DNA of 64,000 nt, taken from positions 1-64,000 of the forward strand of contig JAHDGU010000007.1 of NCBI GenBank assembly GCA_020627535.1, given 5' to 3'. The stretch comes from Saprospiraceae bacterium. Lineage in GTDB: Bacteria > Bacteroidota > Bacteroidia > Chitinophagales > Saprospiraceae. The notes beneath the pieces were generated by a model. It was not told the DNA's origin. It worked only from the letters and a program-made list of their open reading frames with translations, and made no database searches. How positions within the stretch are numbered: the first letter of the stretch is position 1; each line of letters opens with the position of its first letter. Made by a program: the position numbers and the translations under genes. Shown in pieces: positions 8,738 through 16,963 of the stretch.

Positions 8738-9604
8738 ATGAAACACTCAAATATCAATGCCCTGTCGCTCGTCTTGCTGGTTTTCGCACTGAGCAGTTGT
8801 GTCGTAATTCGACCTGGAGAAGTTGGCGTACGCCAGAAGCTCGGAAAGATTGACGACAGAGCCATTCCAGAAGGTCCTCGATCATTCAACCCGCTCACCA
8901 CGACGATATTGACCTTACCGACGAGGACGGTCAACATGGAAATACGGTCCAATCTCCCGTCAAAAGAAGGTCTGACCATATCAACAGATATTTCGATTCT
9001 GTACCGACTCAAAGCTTCTCAGGCACCGACAATCCTTAAAGAAATCGGTACTCAATACGAAAATGAGGTAATCTTACCAGTATTCCGATCTGCCGCTGCA
9101 GATGTCACCGCGCGATTTTTGGCCAAAGACATGCACTCAGGTGAAAGAGCAGTGATCGAAGCAGCCATCAGAGATCGCATGGCAGAAATACTTGAAGATC
9201 GAGGAATACTCGTCGAAAATGTCCTCATGAAGAGCATTCAACTGCCGCAAGGATTGTCTCGATCCATTGAAGAAAAACTTCAAGCAGAGCAAGATGCCGA
9301 GAGACTAGAGTTTGTGAAGCAGCAAGAACAAAGAGAAGCAGAGAGGATCATCATCAAAGCTGAAGGAGAAAAGCGCCGACTAGAAATCGAAGCCGAAGGG
9401 AATGCCAATGCCACCTTGACCAGCGCAGAGGCAGAGGCAGAAGCAAACCGTCTACTCACTGAGTCCCTCACGCCCGAAGTCTTGCAGTTTAGAGCGATCG
9501 AAGCATTTTTTCAAGTGTCAAAATCTGACAACACTAAGGTCATTATCACCAACAATGAAATGCCATTTCTCGGTCTACCAGCAGAGCTGGTCAAAGGCAA
9601 TTGA
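8738..9604 (+). CDS. Prohibitin/SPFH-domain lipoprotein
   Basis: 288 aa. A signal peptide with a lipobox (VFALSSC) is followed by an SPFH/band-7 domain (residues about 23-200: VIRPGEVGVRQKLGKI, EIRSNLPSKEGLTISTDISI, GILVENVLMKSIQLP). A long charged coiled coil follows (about 185-250: EEKLQAEQDAERLEFVKQQE). Prohibitin-like proteins form large ring assemblies at membranes. In this lineage a lipid-anchored form in place of a transmembrane helix is often seen. The gene stands alone with about 240-nt gaps on both sides. Function beyond membrane scaffolding cannot be read from the sequence. Confidence 0.9.
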   Translation: MKHSNINALSLVLLVFALSSCVVIRPGEVGVRQKLGKIDDRAIPEGPRSFNPLTTTILTLPTRTVNMEIRSNLPSKEGLTISTDISILYRLKASQAPTILKEIGTQYENEVILPVFRSAAADVTARFLAKDMHSGERAVIEAAIRDRMAEILEDRGILVENVLMKSIQLPQGLSRSIEEKLQAEQDAERLEFVKQQEQREAERIIIKAEGEKRRLEIEAEGNANATLTSAEAEAEANRLLTESLTPEVLQFRAIEAFFQVSKSDNTKVIITNNEMPFLGLPAELVKGN

Positions 9605-9662
9605 TCACATCAGACCAAAACAGCCCGAGTAAGTTATGAAAAGTACGCAGTGAGAGAGCATA

Positions 9663-9702
9663 CGCCAGATACAGTTTCCTTGAGCGGAGCTGTATCCTGG
9701 CG
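9663..9702 (+). other. Strong intergenic stem-loop
   Basis: CGCCAGATACAG (9663-9674) pairs with CTGTATCCTGGCG (9690-9702). This is a 12-bp stem with one bulged base and a 15-nt loop, located about 60 nt after the prohibitin gene. A short GCTTT follows but no real T tract, so it could be an imperfect terminator, an mRNA 3'-end stabiliser or part of a small RNA. Confidence 0.5.
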
Positions 9703-9843
9703 CTTTGCAAGTGTCAGAAAATGTCTTTCCAATAATCCTAGTCTGGCTTGTCCTTCAGCAGACACCGCTCCTAGAAATCGTTAATCTCACTACATGAAGG
9801 CCGCAAGAGTGTCGTTAACATCTTGAACAAGAACTTGTAAATA

Positions 9844-10812
9844 GTGATGAAATCGATCCTTAGCACTTTACTGATTGGGTCTGTATTGACCCTATCAAAT
9901 GCTGATGCCCAATCCAGCATCTCACATCTCGAGCACAAGGAACTAGGCTCCGTCGCCTGGCAGCGTGACTATGATACCGCTCTTCAACTCAGCAAACAAT
10001 CTGGTAAGCCAATTCTCATTCTCTTTCAAGAAGTGCCAGGCTGTGCGACTTGTCGCAATTACGGTCGCAACATCTTGTCGCAGCCCCTTTTGGCGGAAGC
10101 CATACAAGATCAATTCATAGCACTCACCATCTTCAATAATCACAGAGGCGCTGACAAAGAAGTGCTAGAGCTCTATCACGAGCCTAGTTGGAACAATCCG
10201 GTCGTACGCATCATAGATCACCATGGCAAGGATCTCATACCCAGGGTCGCAGGTGACTACAGTGCCCTGGGACTGTCAAGGGCAATGATCCGTGCACTGA
10301 AGGAGCATGGGAGCCAAGTTCCTGGATATCTTGAAGTCTTATCAGTCGAATTTGCCCTCCGAGATGGCGATTTGCGAGAAGCGTACTATAAGATGTACTG
10401 TTTCTGGAGTGGCGAGACACAGCTAGGATCTCGAGAAGAAGTGCTGACCACGGAGTCCGGCTTTGGTGCAGGTGGTGAGCTCGTGCGTGTGGTATTTGAC
10501 GTGAAGAAGCTCTCCCGAGCAGAGCTTGATCGTTTTGCTCAAAGCAAGGACTACAAAGTCGTGGACGCTCAAGAGAGCTTCCGACCTTCTCAAAAAGATA
10601 TCCACTATCATCTGCGACATAGTGCCTATGCCACTCTTCCCCTTTCAGAATTACAAAAGACTCGGATCAACTCAGCCCTAGGCTCGCAAAGAGATCCTAG
10701 ACATCTGCTCAGTCCTCAGCAGATGAGCTGGCTAGATGATGCCAAGACCTCAGACATGCCTATGATCGACCTATCCCTCCAAGAAGCTTGGGATCTGAGG
10801 CAAAAGAGCTAA
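9844..10812 (+). CDS. Exported thioredoxin-like/MsrA-like fusion protein
   Basis: 322 aa with a signal peptide (about 1-22, ending DAQ). Residues 35-160 are a thioredoxin-like domain with VPGCATCRNYG (C67 and C70 as CXXC) and a NPVVRIID strand. Residues 165-265 resemble peptide methionine sulfoxide reductase A: YCFWSGE (C186, F187, W188, E191) matches the MsrA GCFW..E active site, and VLTTESGFGAGGELVRVVFD resembles the MsrA segment after it. The likely role is periplasmic thiol or methionine-sulfoxide repair, with the Trx part as the internal reductant (inference). The first Gly of MsrA GCFW is Tyr here. A variant of the dispersed motif lies inside (10088). A lipoprotein gene follows after 33 nt. 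Confidence 0.75.
   Translation: MMKSILSTLLIGSVLTLSNADAQSSISHLEHKELGSVAWQRDYDTALQLSKQSGKPILILFQEVPGCATCRNYGRNILSQPLLAEAIQDQFIALTIFNNHRGADKEVLELYHEPSWNNPVVRIIDHHGKDLIPRVAGDYSALGLSRAMIRALKEHGSQVPGYLEVLSVEFALRDGDLREAYYKMYCFWSGETQLGSREEVLTTESGFGAGGELVRVVFDVKKLSRAELDRFAQSKDYKVVDAQESFRPSQKDIHYHLRHSAYATLPLSELQKTRINSALGSQRDPRHLLSPQQMSWLDDAKTSDMPMIDLSLQEAWDLRQKS
10088..10101 (-). repeat. Variant of the dispersed motif (GGAA loop)
   Basis: The plus strand reads TTTT-GGC-GGAA-GCC: same T tract and stem as the main motif, with the loop changed from GAAA to GGAA (still a GNRA loop). Located inside the Trx/MsrA-like gene. Confidence 0.5.
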
Positions 10813-10845
10813 GGAGAATTAGGCAGGAGACCTTACCTTAAGGTC

Positions 10846-11373
10846 ATGAAATACATCTGGATATGGCTCATGGCTGGCATGCTTTTGAGCTCTTGTAGCA
10901 AGACAACTCAGGATGAAAGCTCATCAAAGGACACTGAGCCAAGCGTCACTGTCGTCAAGTCCTCTTCTTTGACCAATGAACAAGGCAGATTTTCCCCTGA
11001 TGGTGATTTTGTCTACAATTATCAATTGGCTTCCTTCAAGTCCAATCTGGTCAAGAGTCAAGGCGAATGTGACGCGGACAGCTTCATGGACTTTTTTCGC
11101 AGTTTTGATTGGGGATCACAGATCGAGGAAGCTAATAAGCTTCGTAGGGCCTCTCCTTCTCTTGGGTTGCGCCACAATCCATCCGACTATGAACTTGGTA
11201 TTACTGGTGTAGGAAATCATAAGGATGACTTTGGATTTTGGCTCTACTATGGCAGCTTTGGAGACATGAAATCGATTGAGGTCATGGACGAGGCTAGTGT
11301 GGAGAAGTACATTCGGCGATTCTTTGATAAGGATTTTATCGCACTTTCAGAAGAGTTTCATAAGCAGAAGTGA
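10846..11373 (+). CDS. Hypothetical lipoprotein (175 aa)
   Basis: Predicted lipoprotein with a lipobox (GMLLSSC) followed by a Ser/Thr/Asp-rich linker (about 20-45) and a compact C-terminal domain containing MDFFRSFDWGSQIEEANKL, GITGVGNHKDDFGFWLYYGS and VEKYIRRFFDKDF. I do not recognise the family. It sits 33 nt after the Trx/MsrA-like gene and 1 nt before the DinB gene, so it is probably in an operon with them. Confidence 0.75.
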   Translation: MKYIWIWLMAGMLLSSCSKTTQDESSSKDTEPSVTVVKSSSLTNEQGRFSPDGDFVYNYQLASFKSNLVKSQGECDADSFMDFFRSFDWGSQIEEANKLRRASPSLGLRHNPSDYELGITGVGNHKDDFGFWLYYGSFGDMKSIEVMDEASVEKYIRRFFDKDFIALSEEFHKQK

Positions 11374-11374
11374 T

Positions 11375-11890
11375 ATGGCTTTCGCCAAAATACTCCGACA
11401 GATCGTTGTCAGCACTAGTGTGCTCATCAAAAATATGCCAGAGCTCAACATCTCTCAAAAGCCAGCGCCCGATCGATGGTCAGGCAAAGAGATTTTGGGT
11501 CATCTGATCGACTCTGCCATTGTCAATCACCAAAGATTTGTCCAAGGGATGGTGAGCGAAGACGATCTGATCTTCAGTAGCTACGATCAAGATGCATATG
11601 TGCAAATCAACGGCTATCAGGACAGAAAATCTTATGAGATCCTCAATACGTGGATCTGTCTCAATCATCAGATCGCTCTACTTCTCGAAAAGATAGAGAC
11701 GGAAGCGTCATTTCATCTCGCGAGGAAGCACAACTTTGATATCATCGGCTATCAACGTATCTCGTCAGATCAGTCAGCCGCCTTGACCTATTTGGCTTGG
11801 GACTACTTGGCTCACATGGAGCATCACATCCTGCAGATCATTCCAGACTACAGTCGTCTTCTAGCTTCATTTGAGTCATACAGCAGATGA
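11375..11890 (+). CDS. DinB family protein
   Basis: 171 aa, a four-helix bundle of the DinB/YfiT type: NISQKPAPDRWSGKEILGHL, DSAIVNHQRFVQ, and DYLAHMEHHILQI near the C-terminus. The His residues in GHL, the helix-2 H and AHMEHH are in the positions of the family's metal-binding triad. These proteins are putative metal-dependent thiol-transfer enzymes of mostly unknown substrate. The ATG at 11375 is chosen because it lies just after the upstream stop; notably this start region is an exact copy of the dispersed motif, so the protein begins MAFAKI. The gene overlaps the downstream membrane-protein gene by 4 nt (ATGA). Confidence 0.85.
   Translation: MAFAKILRQIVVSTSVLIKNMPELNISQKPAPDRWSGKEILGHLIDSAIVNHQRFVQGMVSEDDLIFSSYDQDAYVQINGYQDRKSYEILNTWICLNHQIALLLEKIETEASFHLARKHNFDIIGYQRISSDQSAALTYLAWDYLAHMEHHILQIIPDYSRLLASFESYSR
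11377..11390 (+). repeat. Dispersed GGCTTTCGCCAAAA motif, exact copy at a start codon
   Basis: Exact copy forming codons 2-5 of the DinB gene (AFAK). Because it covers the initiation region, a hairpin here could affect translation. Confidence 0.8.
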
Positions 11891-13206
11891 AACAAAGGAA
11901 GAACAAGCCAGAGCTGCCAGCATATCTAGAGCAACAACAGAATAGTAGTTGGCAAATCGAGATGCTCATCTCTGGAGGTTTTGTGCTAAGCTTGCTCCAG
12001 GTTCCTCAATGGACAGAATCATTCTATCGATCCGTATTCGTATCTACTGAAATCAGCCCCATACTCACAGTACTGACTCTTGGGCTCCATATGATCAGTA
12101 GAGCATTGGTCATAGGATTTGCAGTCAATCTGCTCCTACGAGCCATATGGCTTGCAATGCTCGGTGTCAACTTTACATATCCGCGTGGTGTAAATCTCGA
12201 TGAGCTCAATTACTCCAGCACGTTTAAAGAAAAATACAGCGACCGTCTTGACCTGGTATCACGCATCATCAAGATGGAGCGCCTGTCAAGTCTCGCTTAC
12301 AGTGTGACAATCATGATGACCATCGGTGCCACGATGTCCATAGTCCTGACCTTAGTCTTGTATGCCATTTACTCCGTAGTGCTTCCGCAAAAGATCTACT
12401 ACAGCGTCTGGATAGGTTTTGGCACTGGGCTGATGATGTTCCTGCTGTCCATCGGCATACTTGACCGACTTATATTCCGTCATATCAAGGGTATGAGCAA
12501 GATCTACTATCCATTTCATCGATTGTTCAACATCGTGAGTCTTCGCTGGCTCATCTATCCAGAGTGGTTGACCCTTATCAGTAATGCTGGGCGCCTCAAG
12601 ATTCTTACCTTGTTTTTCGGATACTTCTTGGCAGCTATCATCATCACGACTGCTGAGGCCGAAGACTACTTGCCGCTCGGTGGGATCGAAATCGACATGA
12701 CTGAGGATCGCAAGTATCTCAATGTAGCGACGACCCAATATCATGGTAGGTACCACTACGATGATAAGATGCTCACGAGTGATCATGTGTATCGAGCAAG
12801 TATATCTAGTGACATCATCTATGGAAACTACCTACCAGTTTTTGTTCTATACGAACAGACCATGGATGAGTATATCAGTCATTACGCTGATACTTTTGGC
12901 CTTAAGTCTAATTGGGATGGTATCAAAAAATACACTGATCGCTATGTCCAGGACTCCGCACTTTCCAGACTCTTGAATCAACAAGTGAAGTTTAGCATAG
13001 ATCGTCAGAGACTTACGCATGAGCTCATGTGGTCGGAGTGCAAGCACCACAAGACCGACGAGAGAGGATTCAGAACTTATGTGCCACTCGACAGTGTGAG
13101 CCCAGGCTATCACCTCTTCCATGTGCAGACCAAAACGAGTTTTAACGAAGAATTTGATGGTTACAACTCCTATGTCATTGGGATACCATTTGTCAAGGAG
13201 GAGTGA
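11887..13206 (+). CDS. Polytopic membrane protein of unknown function (439 aa)
   Basis: I do not recognise this family. Hydrophobic segments lie near residues 55-95, 138-165, 172-192 and 235-258 (e.g. MMTIGATMSIVLTLVLYAIY). They are followed by a soluble C-terminal domain of about 180 residues with aromatic and acidic patches (YHGRYHYDDKMLTSDHVYRA) and a final VQTKTSF beta segment. It overlaps the DinB gene by 4 nt, so the two are likely translated together. It is convergent with the LAS peptidase, with 3 nt between the stops. Confidence 0.75.
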   Translation: MKQRKNKPELPAYLEQQQNSSWQIEMLISGGFVLSLLQVPQWTESFYRSVFVSTEISPILTVLTLGLHMISRALVIGFAVNLLLRAIWLAMLGVNFTYPRGVNLDELNYSSTFKEKYSDRLDLVSRIIKMERLSSLAYSVTIMMTIGATMSIVLTLVLYAIYSVVLPQKIYYSVWIGFGTGLMMFLLSIGILDRLIFRHIKGMSKIYYPFHRLFNIVSLRWLIYPEWLTLISNAGRLKILTLFFGYFLAAIIITTAEAEDYLPLGGIEIDMTEDRKYLNVATTQYHGRYHYDDKMLTSDHVYRASISSDIIYGNYLPVFVLYEQTMDEYISHYADTFGLKSNWDGIKKYTDRYVQDSALSRLLNQQVKFSIDRQRLTHELMWSECKHHKTDERGFRTYVPLDSVSPGYHLFHVQTKTSFNEEFDGYNSYVIGIPFVKEE

Positions 13207-13209
13207 AGA

Positions 13210-14043
13210 TCAAGATCTCACCGCCCAGTGGATGTGATCATCATGCCTCACAGAATGGCATCCATGAAATCTGAGTTTGGTATGTCTGAGTCCGAGCCTG
13301 CGAGAAAGATGTGGCTCTAGAAAGACCTTGTCCGTCATAGGCTGATTGAGTAGCGCAAAAATCAGATCTTTCGTACAGTCAGAGTCAAAACGCAGAGACC
13401 CTCGCTTGACCAACCCAAATATCTTGGTCAACGAGTACTGCTTGAACCCTGCCTCCTTACAGACCTTGGCCTGACTCGTATATCCAGGAAGTGCCTCCTC
13501 ATAGTCGCCATAGCCTGTCCAAGATCTAGACTTATTCGCCACTTGACCGTCTTTCATGTAGACAAATGACAAGTCAAGAGCTCTTCCATCCGCATGACTT
13601 CGATGTGGAAGGATTGGAAATCTCTTTCCAAAGGGAAAGCTAGCATCGAGATATACCAGTCTCAGCTCTGGGTACGTCGTCTTCAACTGACGACCAGCCT
13701 CGAGTACGGCCAGGTAAAGCTCTGGTGTCACGTAGTGTCGATTGGACCACACCATCCACAGATTGGCGGGCTTGAGGATATCTCCAGAGTACACTGGCAG
13801 CGGCACCTTGCCTTGTGCCGGAGCAAGCTGTGGTATAACTACAAAAGCACAGAGGCTATGCACCACTAGATAGCTCATAAGCCAGGCTCTCGTCGACCAT
13901 GACATCATCTTGCCAAGAATCAAGCAAGCTGAATACAACAATCCACCGACCTGCGTCGTCACAGTCAAAAAAATGATCAAGAGAGGGTGCAAGATCAACC
14001 TCCAGATGGATGGATAAGATCTGCGCTTGACCGGCCTATCCAT
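13210..14043 (-). CDS. LAS-type (DD-carboxypeptidase/MepA-like) metallopeptidase, membrane-anchored
   Basis: 277 aa. Two hydrophobic stretches at the N-terminus (about 18-42 and 53-72) anchor it in the inner membrane. The C-terminal domain carries the LAS signature SHADGRALDL (H150, D157) and DDHIHW (H270/H272), the zinc ligands of the M15/M74 peptidoglycan peptidase superfamily. It probably trims cell-wall cross-links in the periplasm. The ATG at 14043 overlaps the upstream stop by 8 nt; an ATG at 14061 is also in frame. Last gene of a four-gene minus-strand operon. The spacing between the two zinc motifs is larger than in short DD-peptidases. Confidence 0.75.
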   Translation of the reverse strand: MDRPVKRRSYPSIWRLILHPLLIIFLTVTTQVGGLLYSACLILGKMMSWSTRAWLMSYLVVHSLCAFVVIPQLAPAQGKVPLPVYSGDILKPANLWMVWSNRHYVTPELYLAVLEAGRQLKTTYPELRLVYLDASFPFGKRFPILPHRSHADGRALDLSFVYMKDGQVANKSRSWTGYGDYEEALPGYTSQAKVCKEAGFKQYSLTKIFGLVKRGSLRFDSDCTKDLIFALLNQPMTDKVFLEPHLSRRLGLRHTKLRFHGCHSVRHDDHIHWAVRS

Positions 14044-14476
14044 CTTGCTCGATGCTATCAATGAGGTTTTTGCACGATATCCATATGATGGCGGCAGAGG
14101 CTGGCTCGATCTCTTCGTGAAGCGAGTCTTCTACTATGGCCAGAAGCTCTTCTTCATCACTGGACTCAAAGCAATAATCAATATACTTGCCAAGGTCCTG
14201 CTCATACTCCAGTTCATAGGCTTTCCAGTTGGCCTCATTGGCAGATTCTATGACATCAGGATGCCACTGGATCTTATGATCTTGGAGCCTTACGGCCAAA
14301 TGTATCACTTGGATCAAAAAACTTTGGATGGCTGCATCGTCTGCTGACAGCAGCTCTGCACTGGAATAGCTCAAATACTCCTCTAGCTGGTCCTCAGCAA
14401 TGAGATACTCAGGCTTTTCAAAGTGCATCTGAGTGATTGCTTTCTCTACGTTTTCAAAACTGATCGGTAAGGACAT
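14036..14476 (-). CDS. Acidic hypothetical protein (146 aa)
   Basis: I do not recognise this family. It is small, acidic and predicted helical and cytosolic, with Glu/Asp-rich stretches (AEDQLEEYLSYSSAELLSAD and FESSDEEELLAIVEDS). It lies 2 nt after the AstE/AspA-like gene and overlaps the downstream LAS peptidase, so it is firmly in the operon. Its tight packing suggests a partner or accessory role, but no function can be assigned. Confidence 0.75.
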   Translation of the reverse strand: MSLPISFENVEKAITQMHFEKPEYLIAEDQLEEYLSYSSAELLSADDAAIQSFLIQVIHLAVRLQDHKIQWHPDVIESANEANWKAYELEYEQDLGKYIDYCFESSDEEELLAIVEDSLHEEIEPASAAIIWISCKNLIDSIEQDG

Positions 14477-14478
14477 GA

Positions 14479-15477
14479 CTAGTCTTTCTGTAGTTTTTCA
14501 ATGAGGAAAAATCCGTCATCACCCTGTCTCTGATAAAGTGGCATGAGTATGAGTCCGTCTTGTGAAGCGGTGACAGGTCCATGTCGATCTTGAGCTAGTA
14601 CTTCTCCTTGTCTCACTGGTTGAAAATTGCTGTAACCCGGTTGCATTCGGAACTCATCCTCAGGCTTGATGCCATGTGTGTAGAGCAACTTCGCCATCTT
14701 GGGCATGCTTTCTGTCTCTCTGATCAGCAATTCATCATGACGTGACTCTACATCATGGGGATAAACGCTCGATGTGGCGCGCATGAAATTAATGATCGCA
14801 GATACTGCTCTACTCTTGGATAGAGGCTCATGGTGCTGTCCTGCCTCAAAGGTGATCGCCATGGTGGGCATTCCCATATAGGAAATATGAAATCTATGCA
14901 TCAAGGTCCCATGGATCCCTTCGAGCATACCTAGAATCACCGGTGCGTGAAGCCCCAGACCAATCCTGCGACTCTCTTCGTCATCTGAGACAATAGTAAA
15001 TAGACCTCCAGCAGCAGATGTCGTATGTATATCCAGTATATAAAGCCTCTCTGGTCTATGCTTGGCGATCAGCTCATGCAAGATCTGAGTGATTTCATAC
15101 ATCTCATGCTGCTCGTGGGTCCACATGCTGCGATCACTTTTCTTGATCTGTTCTGATTGCTGCAATGTCCACGATCGATTGAGGTCAGTATCCAAGAAGC
15201 GTTTCTTTTGGGCGAAAGCCCTACGATTGCCGATCAGACCATAGACCTGACCACAAAAAGCAAAATCCTGATTGACCTCTGGCTCTCGATCCAACATCTC
15301 CTGGACCTCTTTCAGAGCCTCGACACCAGCAGGTTCATTGCCATGGACTGCTCCAAAAATCACAAGGAGTGGACCAGGTCGTTGACCTTCATAGCGAAGT
15401 ATGATCCTATCTGGCAGCTCAGTCTTCTCATCCCGCTTCATACCATCCAAAGTTGCAGAAATCTCCTTTGTCAGCAT
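14479..15477 (-). CDS. Succinylglutamate desuccinylase/aspartoacylase-family deacylase
   Basis: 332 aa of the M14-like AstE/AspA zinc hydrolase family. Visible motifs are GAVHGNEPAG (zinc ligands H45 and E48), DLNRSW (N100, R101), ILDIHTTSA (third ligand H151) and ITFEAGQHHEP, which holds the catalytic Glu. The family removes acyl groups from amino acids; the exact substrate cannot be read here and the surrounding operon has no arginine-catabolism genes. Its start overlaps the stop of the upstream DNA glycosylase gene by 1 nt (TGATG), a sign of translational coupling. A variant of the dispersed motif (15206) encodes part of RRAFAQKK. Confidence 0.85.
   Translation of the reverse strand: MLTKEISATLDGMKRDEKTELPDRIILRYEGQRPGPLLVIFGAVHGNEPAGVEALKEVQEMLDREPEVNQDFAFCGQVYGLIGNRRAFAQKKRFLDTDLNRSWTLQQSEQIKKSDRSMWTHEQHEMYEITQILHELIAKHRPERLYILDIHTTSAAGGLFTIVSDDEESRRIGLGLHAPVILGMLEGIHGTLMHRFHISYMGMPTMAITFEAGQHHEPLSKSRAVSAIINFMRATSSVYPHDVESRHDELLIRETESMPKMAKLLYTHGIKPEDEFRMQPGYSNFQPVRQGEVLAQDRHGPVTASQDGLILMPLYQRQGDDGFFLIEKLQKD
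15206..15221 (-). repeat. Variant of the dispersed motif with 4-bp stem (GGGC/GCCC)
   Basis: The plus strand reads TTTT-GGGC-GAAA-GCCC: the stem is one pair longer than in the main motif because both flanking bases are complementary. Confidence 0.5.
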
Positions 15478-16088
15478 CAGGATCGATGTCTTAATTCACG
15501 ATTCCAAGCCCAGAGCAATAGACAGGCATCACTGCGATAGGGGCGCCAGCCTTGAGATATTTTGTCGGCCTTCGCCAAAAAACTCTTGTCATCGATGTCC
15601 ATACCGTATAGAATAGAAATGGACTGCTTGATGATCAGATCCCCAATAGGAAACACATCCGGCCGATCAAGGCAAAACATCAATATCATGTCAATCGTCC
15701 ACATGCCCACACCACGTATCGTAATGAGCTCTTGACGAATCGCGGAGTCACTCATCGAAGACCAGTCAAGATTGTCATGCTCTATAAAAAAATGAGCGAT
15801 AGACTTCACATACTCGCATTTGCGCTGCGACAGGCCCGCTTTGCGCAGCGCTGCATCATCAATCTCTAGTAATCTCAAGGGCTCAATATCACCTACGAGT
15901 TCGATAAACCTAGCGTGAATAGTTGCAGCTGCCTTGATCGACAATTGCTGAGATATCACAGATTCAAGCAAGGCGTCAAAGAGCACAGGATTGATCTGAG
16001 GCTCAGGCAATGAGCTAAGTTGATCAATCACTGTGGCCAAGATCTCATCTTGGCCTAGCCTCTCTAATGATCTGCTAAAATGTGGCAT
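15477..16088 (-). CDS. AlkA-like DNA-3-methyladenine glycosylase (HhH-GPD)
   Basis: About 203 aa. The helix-hairpin-helix is visible as ITIRGVGMWTIDMILMF, followed by RPDVFPIGDLIIKQ with the catalytic Asp at D150, as in AlkA-type enzymes. The enzyme excises alkylated purines from DNA to start base-excision repair. There is no N-terminal AlkA beta domain, so this is the short form. The start at 16088 (MPHFSRSLERLGQ) is preferred because longer readings run into the divergent glucosaminidase start at 16138. First gene of the four-gene minus-strand operon. Confidence 0.88.
   Translation of the reverse strand: MPHFSRSLERLGQDEILATVIDQLSSLPEPQINPVLFDALLESVISQQLSIKAAATIHARFIELVGDIEPLRLLEIDDAALRKAGLSQRKCEYVKSIAHFFIEHDNLDWSSMSDSAIRQELITIRGVGMWTIDMILMFCLDRPDVFPIGDLIIKQSISILYGMDIDDKSFLAKADKISQGWRPYRSDACLLLWAWNRELRHRS
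15567..15580 (+). repeat. Near-copy of the dispersed motif
   Basis: GGC-CTTC-GCC-AAAA: one mismatch in the loop relative to the main motif. Inside the glycosylase gene. Confidence 0.4.
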
Positions 16089-16137
16089 GAGACAAATGTA
16101 TCGGTCCTTGGCATGACTTTTGGGTAATAGCAGATCG

Positions 16138-16710
16138 ATGAGGAAAATATGTATACTCTCCACAATCCTGCTGTTATTCACTTCGCTGCGACCAGTAGAT
16201 GACGCAGAAAAAGCTGCGCTCGACTATATCGGGCTCTACTCACATCTCGCGATGGTCGAAAGTCAAGAATATGGAATACCCGCAAGCGTGATCCTTGCTC
16301 AAGGCCTCATCGAGACCAATAGTGGTCAGAGCATACTAGCGCGAAGAGCCAAGAATCACTTTGGGATCAAATGCAAGTCTGACTGGCAAGGAGCGACCTA
16401 CTACTACATAGACGATGATCGCAACGCCAAGGGAGAGCTGGTACCCAGCTGCTTCAGAAACTACACAAGTGTAGAGGAGTCCTATCGAGATCACAGTCTC
16501 TTTTTGAGATATCGTGACCGCTATGCGCCACTCTTTGACATTCCGGTATCGGACTATGAAGGCTGGTGCAAGGGGTTGAAGACCTGCGGTTATGCAACAA
16601 ATGACAGATATGCAGATGCATTAATTACCAAGATCAAAACATACAAATTGTATACCTTAGACCGCCCAAATGAGGGTAGGTCTTATCGACAAGCCAAAAA
16701 TGGCGGATAA
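16138..16710 (+). CDS. Exported glucosaminidase (FlgJ/GH73-like)
   Basis: 190 aa. A signal peptide (MRKICILSTILLLFTSLRP) is followed by a GH73 N-acetylglucosaminidase domain: SVILAQGLIETNSGQS with the catalytic Glu at E59, KNHFGIKC, FRNYTSVEESYRDHSLFL and GLKTCGYATNDRYADALI. Such enzymes cut the glycan strand of peptidoglycan. No LysM domain is visible in the C-terminal 20 residues, unlike many Bacteroidota homologues. It is divergent from the glycosylase, with about 50 nt between them. A TTG at 16120 would add six residues in front of the signal peptide and is less likely. Confidence 0.9.
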   Translation: MRKICILSTILLLFTSLRPVDDAEKAALDYIGLYSHLAMVESQEYGIPASVILAQGLIETNSGQSILARRAKNHFGIKCKSDWQGATYYYIDDDRNAKGELVPSCFRNYTSVEESYRDHSLFLRYRDRYAPLFDIPVSDYEGWCKGLKTCGYATNDRYADALITKIKTYKLYTLDRPNEGRSYRQAKNGG

Positions 16711-16850
16711 CAGCCTGAGCCGGGGCCATCGGGGACAATAAACCAATCTGATTGTACTAAAGAGGAGTGACGAGAACCTACTTCAATCAAATGCCGATGG
16801 TCCTGGACTTTTTCTCACACACATGAAACAAATGCTGTAAAGATTCGTGT

Positions 16851-16858
16851 TATCTTTG
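16851..16858 (+). promoter_or_regulatory. -7 promoter element of tRNA-Cys
   Basis: Perfect TAnnTTTG (TATCTTTG) 35 nt before the tRNA 5' end, in the context TATCTTTGCGCGC. A clear -33 TTG is not visible. Confidence 0.6.
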
Positions 16859-16892
16859 CGCGCTCGATGCCTGAGAGGGCTTCGATATTGAT

Positions 16893-16963
16893 GGTCGGGT
16901 GGCCGAGTGGTTAGGCAGAGGTCTGCAAAACCTTGTACGTCAGTTCGAATCTGATCCCGACCT
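16893..16963 (+). tRNA. tRNA-Cys (anticodon GCA)
   Basis: Full cloverleaf. The acceptor GGTCGGG pairs with CCCGACC, the anticodon loop is TCTGCAAAA with GCA, the T-arm is GTCAGTTCGAATCTGAT, and the discriminator is T, as expected for Cys (U73). CCA is not encoded. It is flanked by its own promoter and terminator. Confidence 0.96.
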
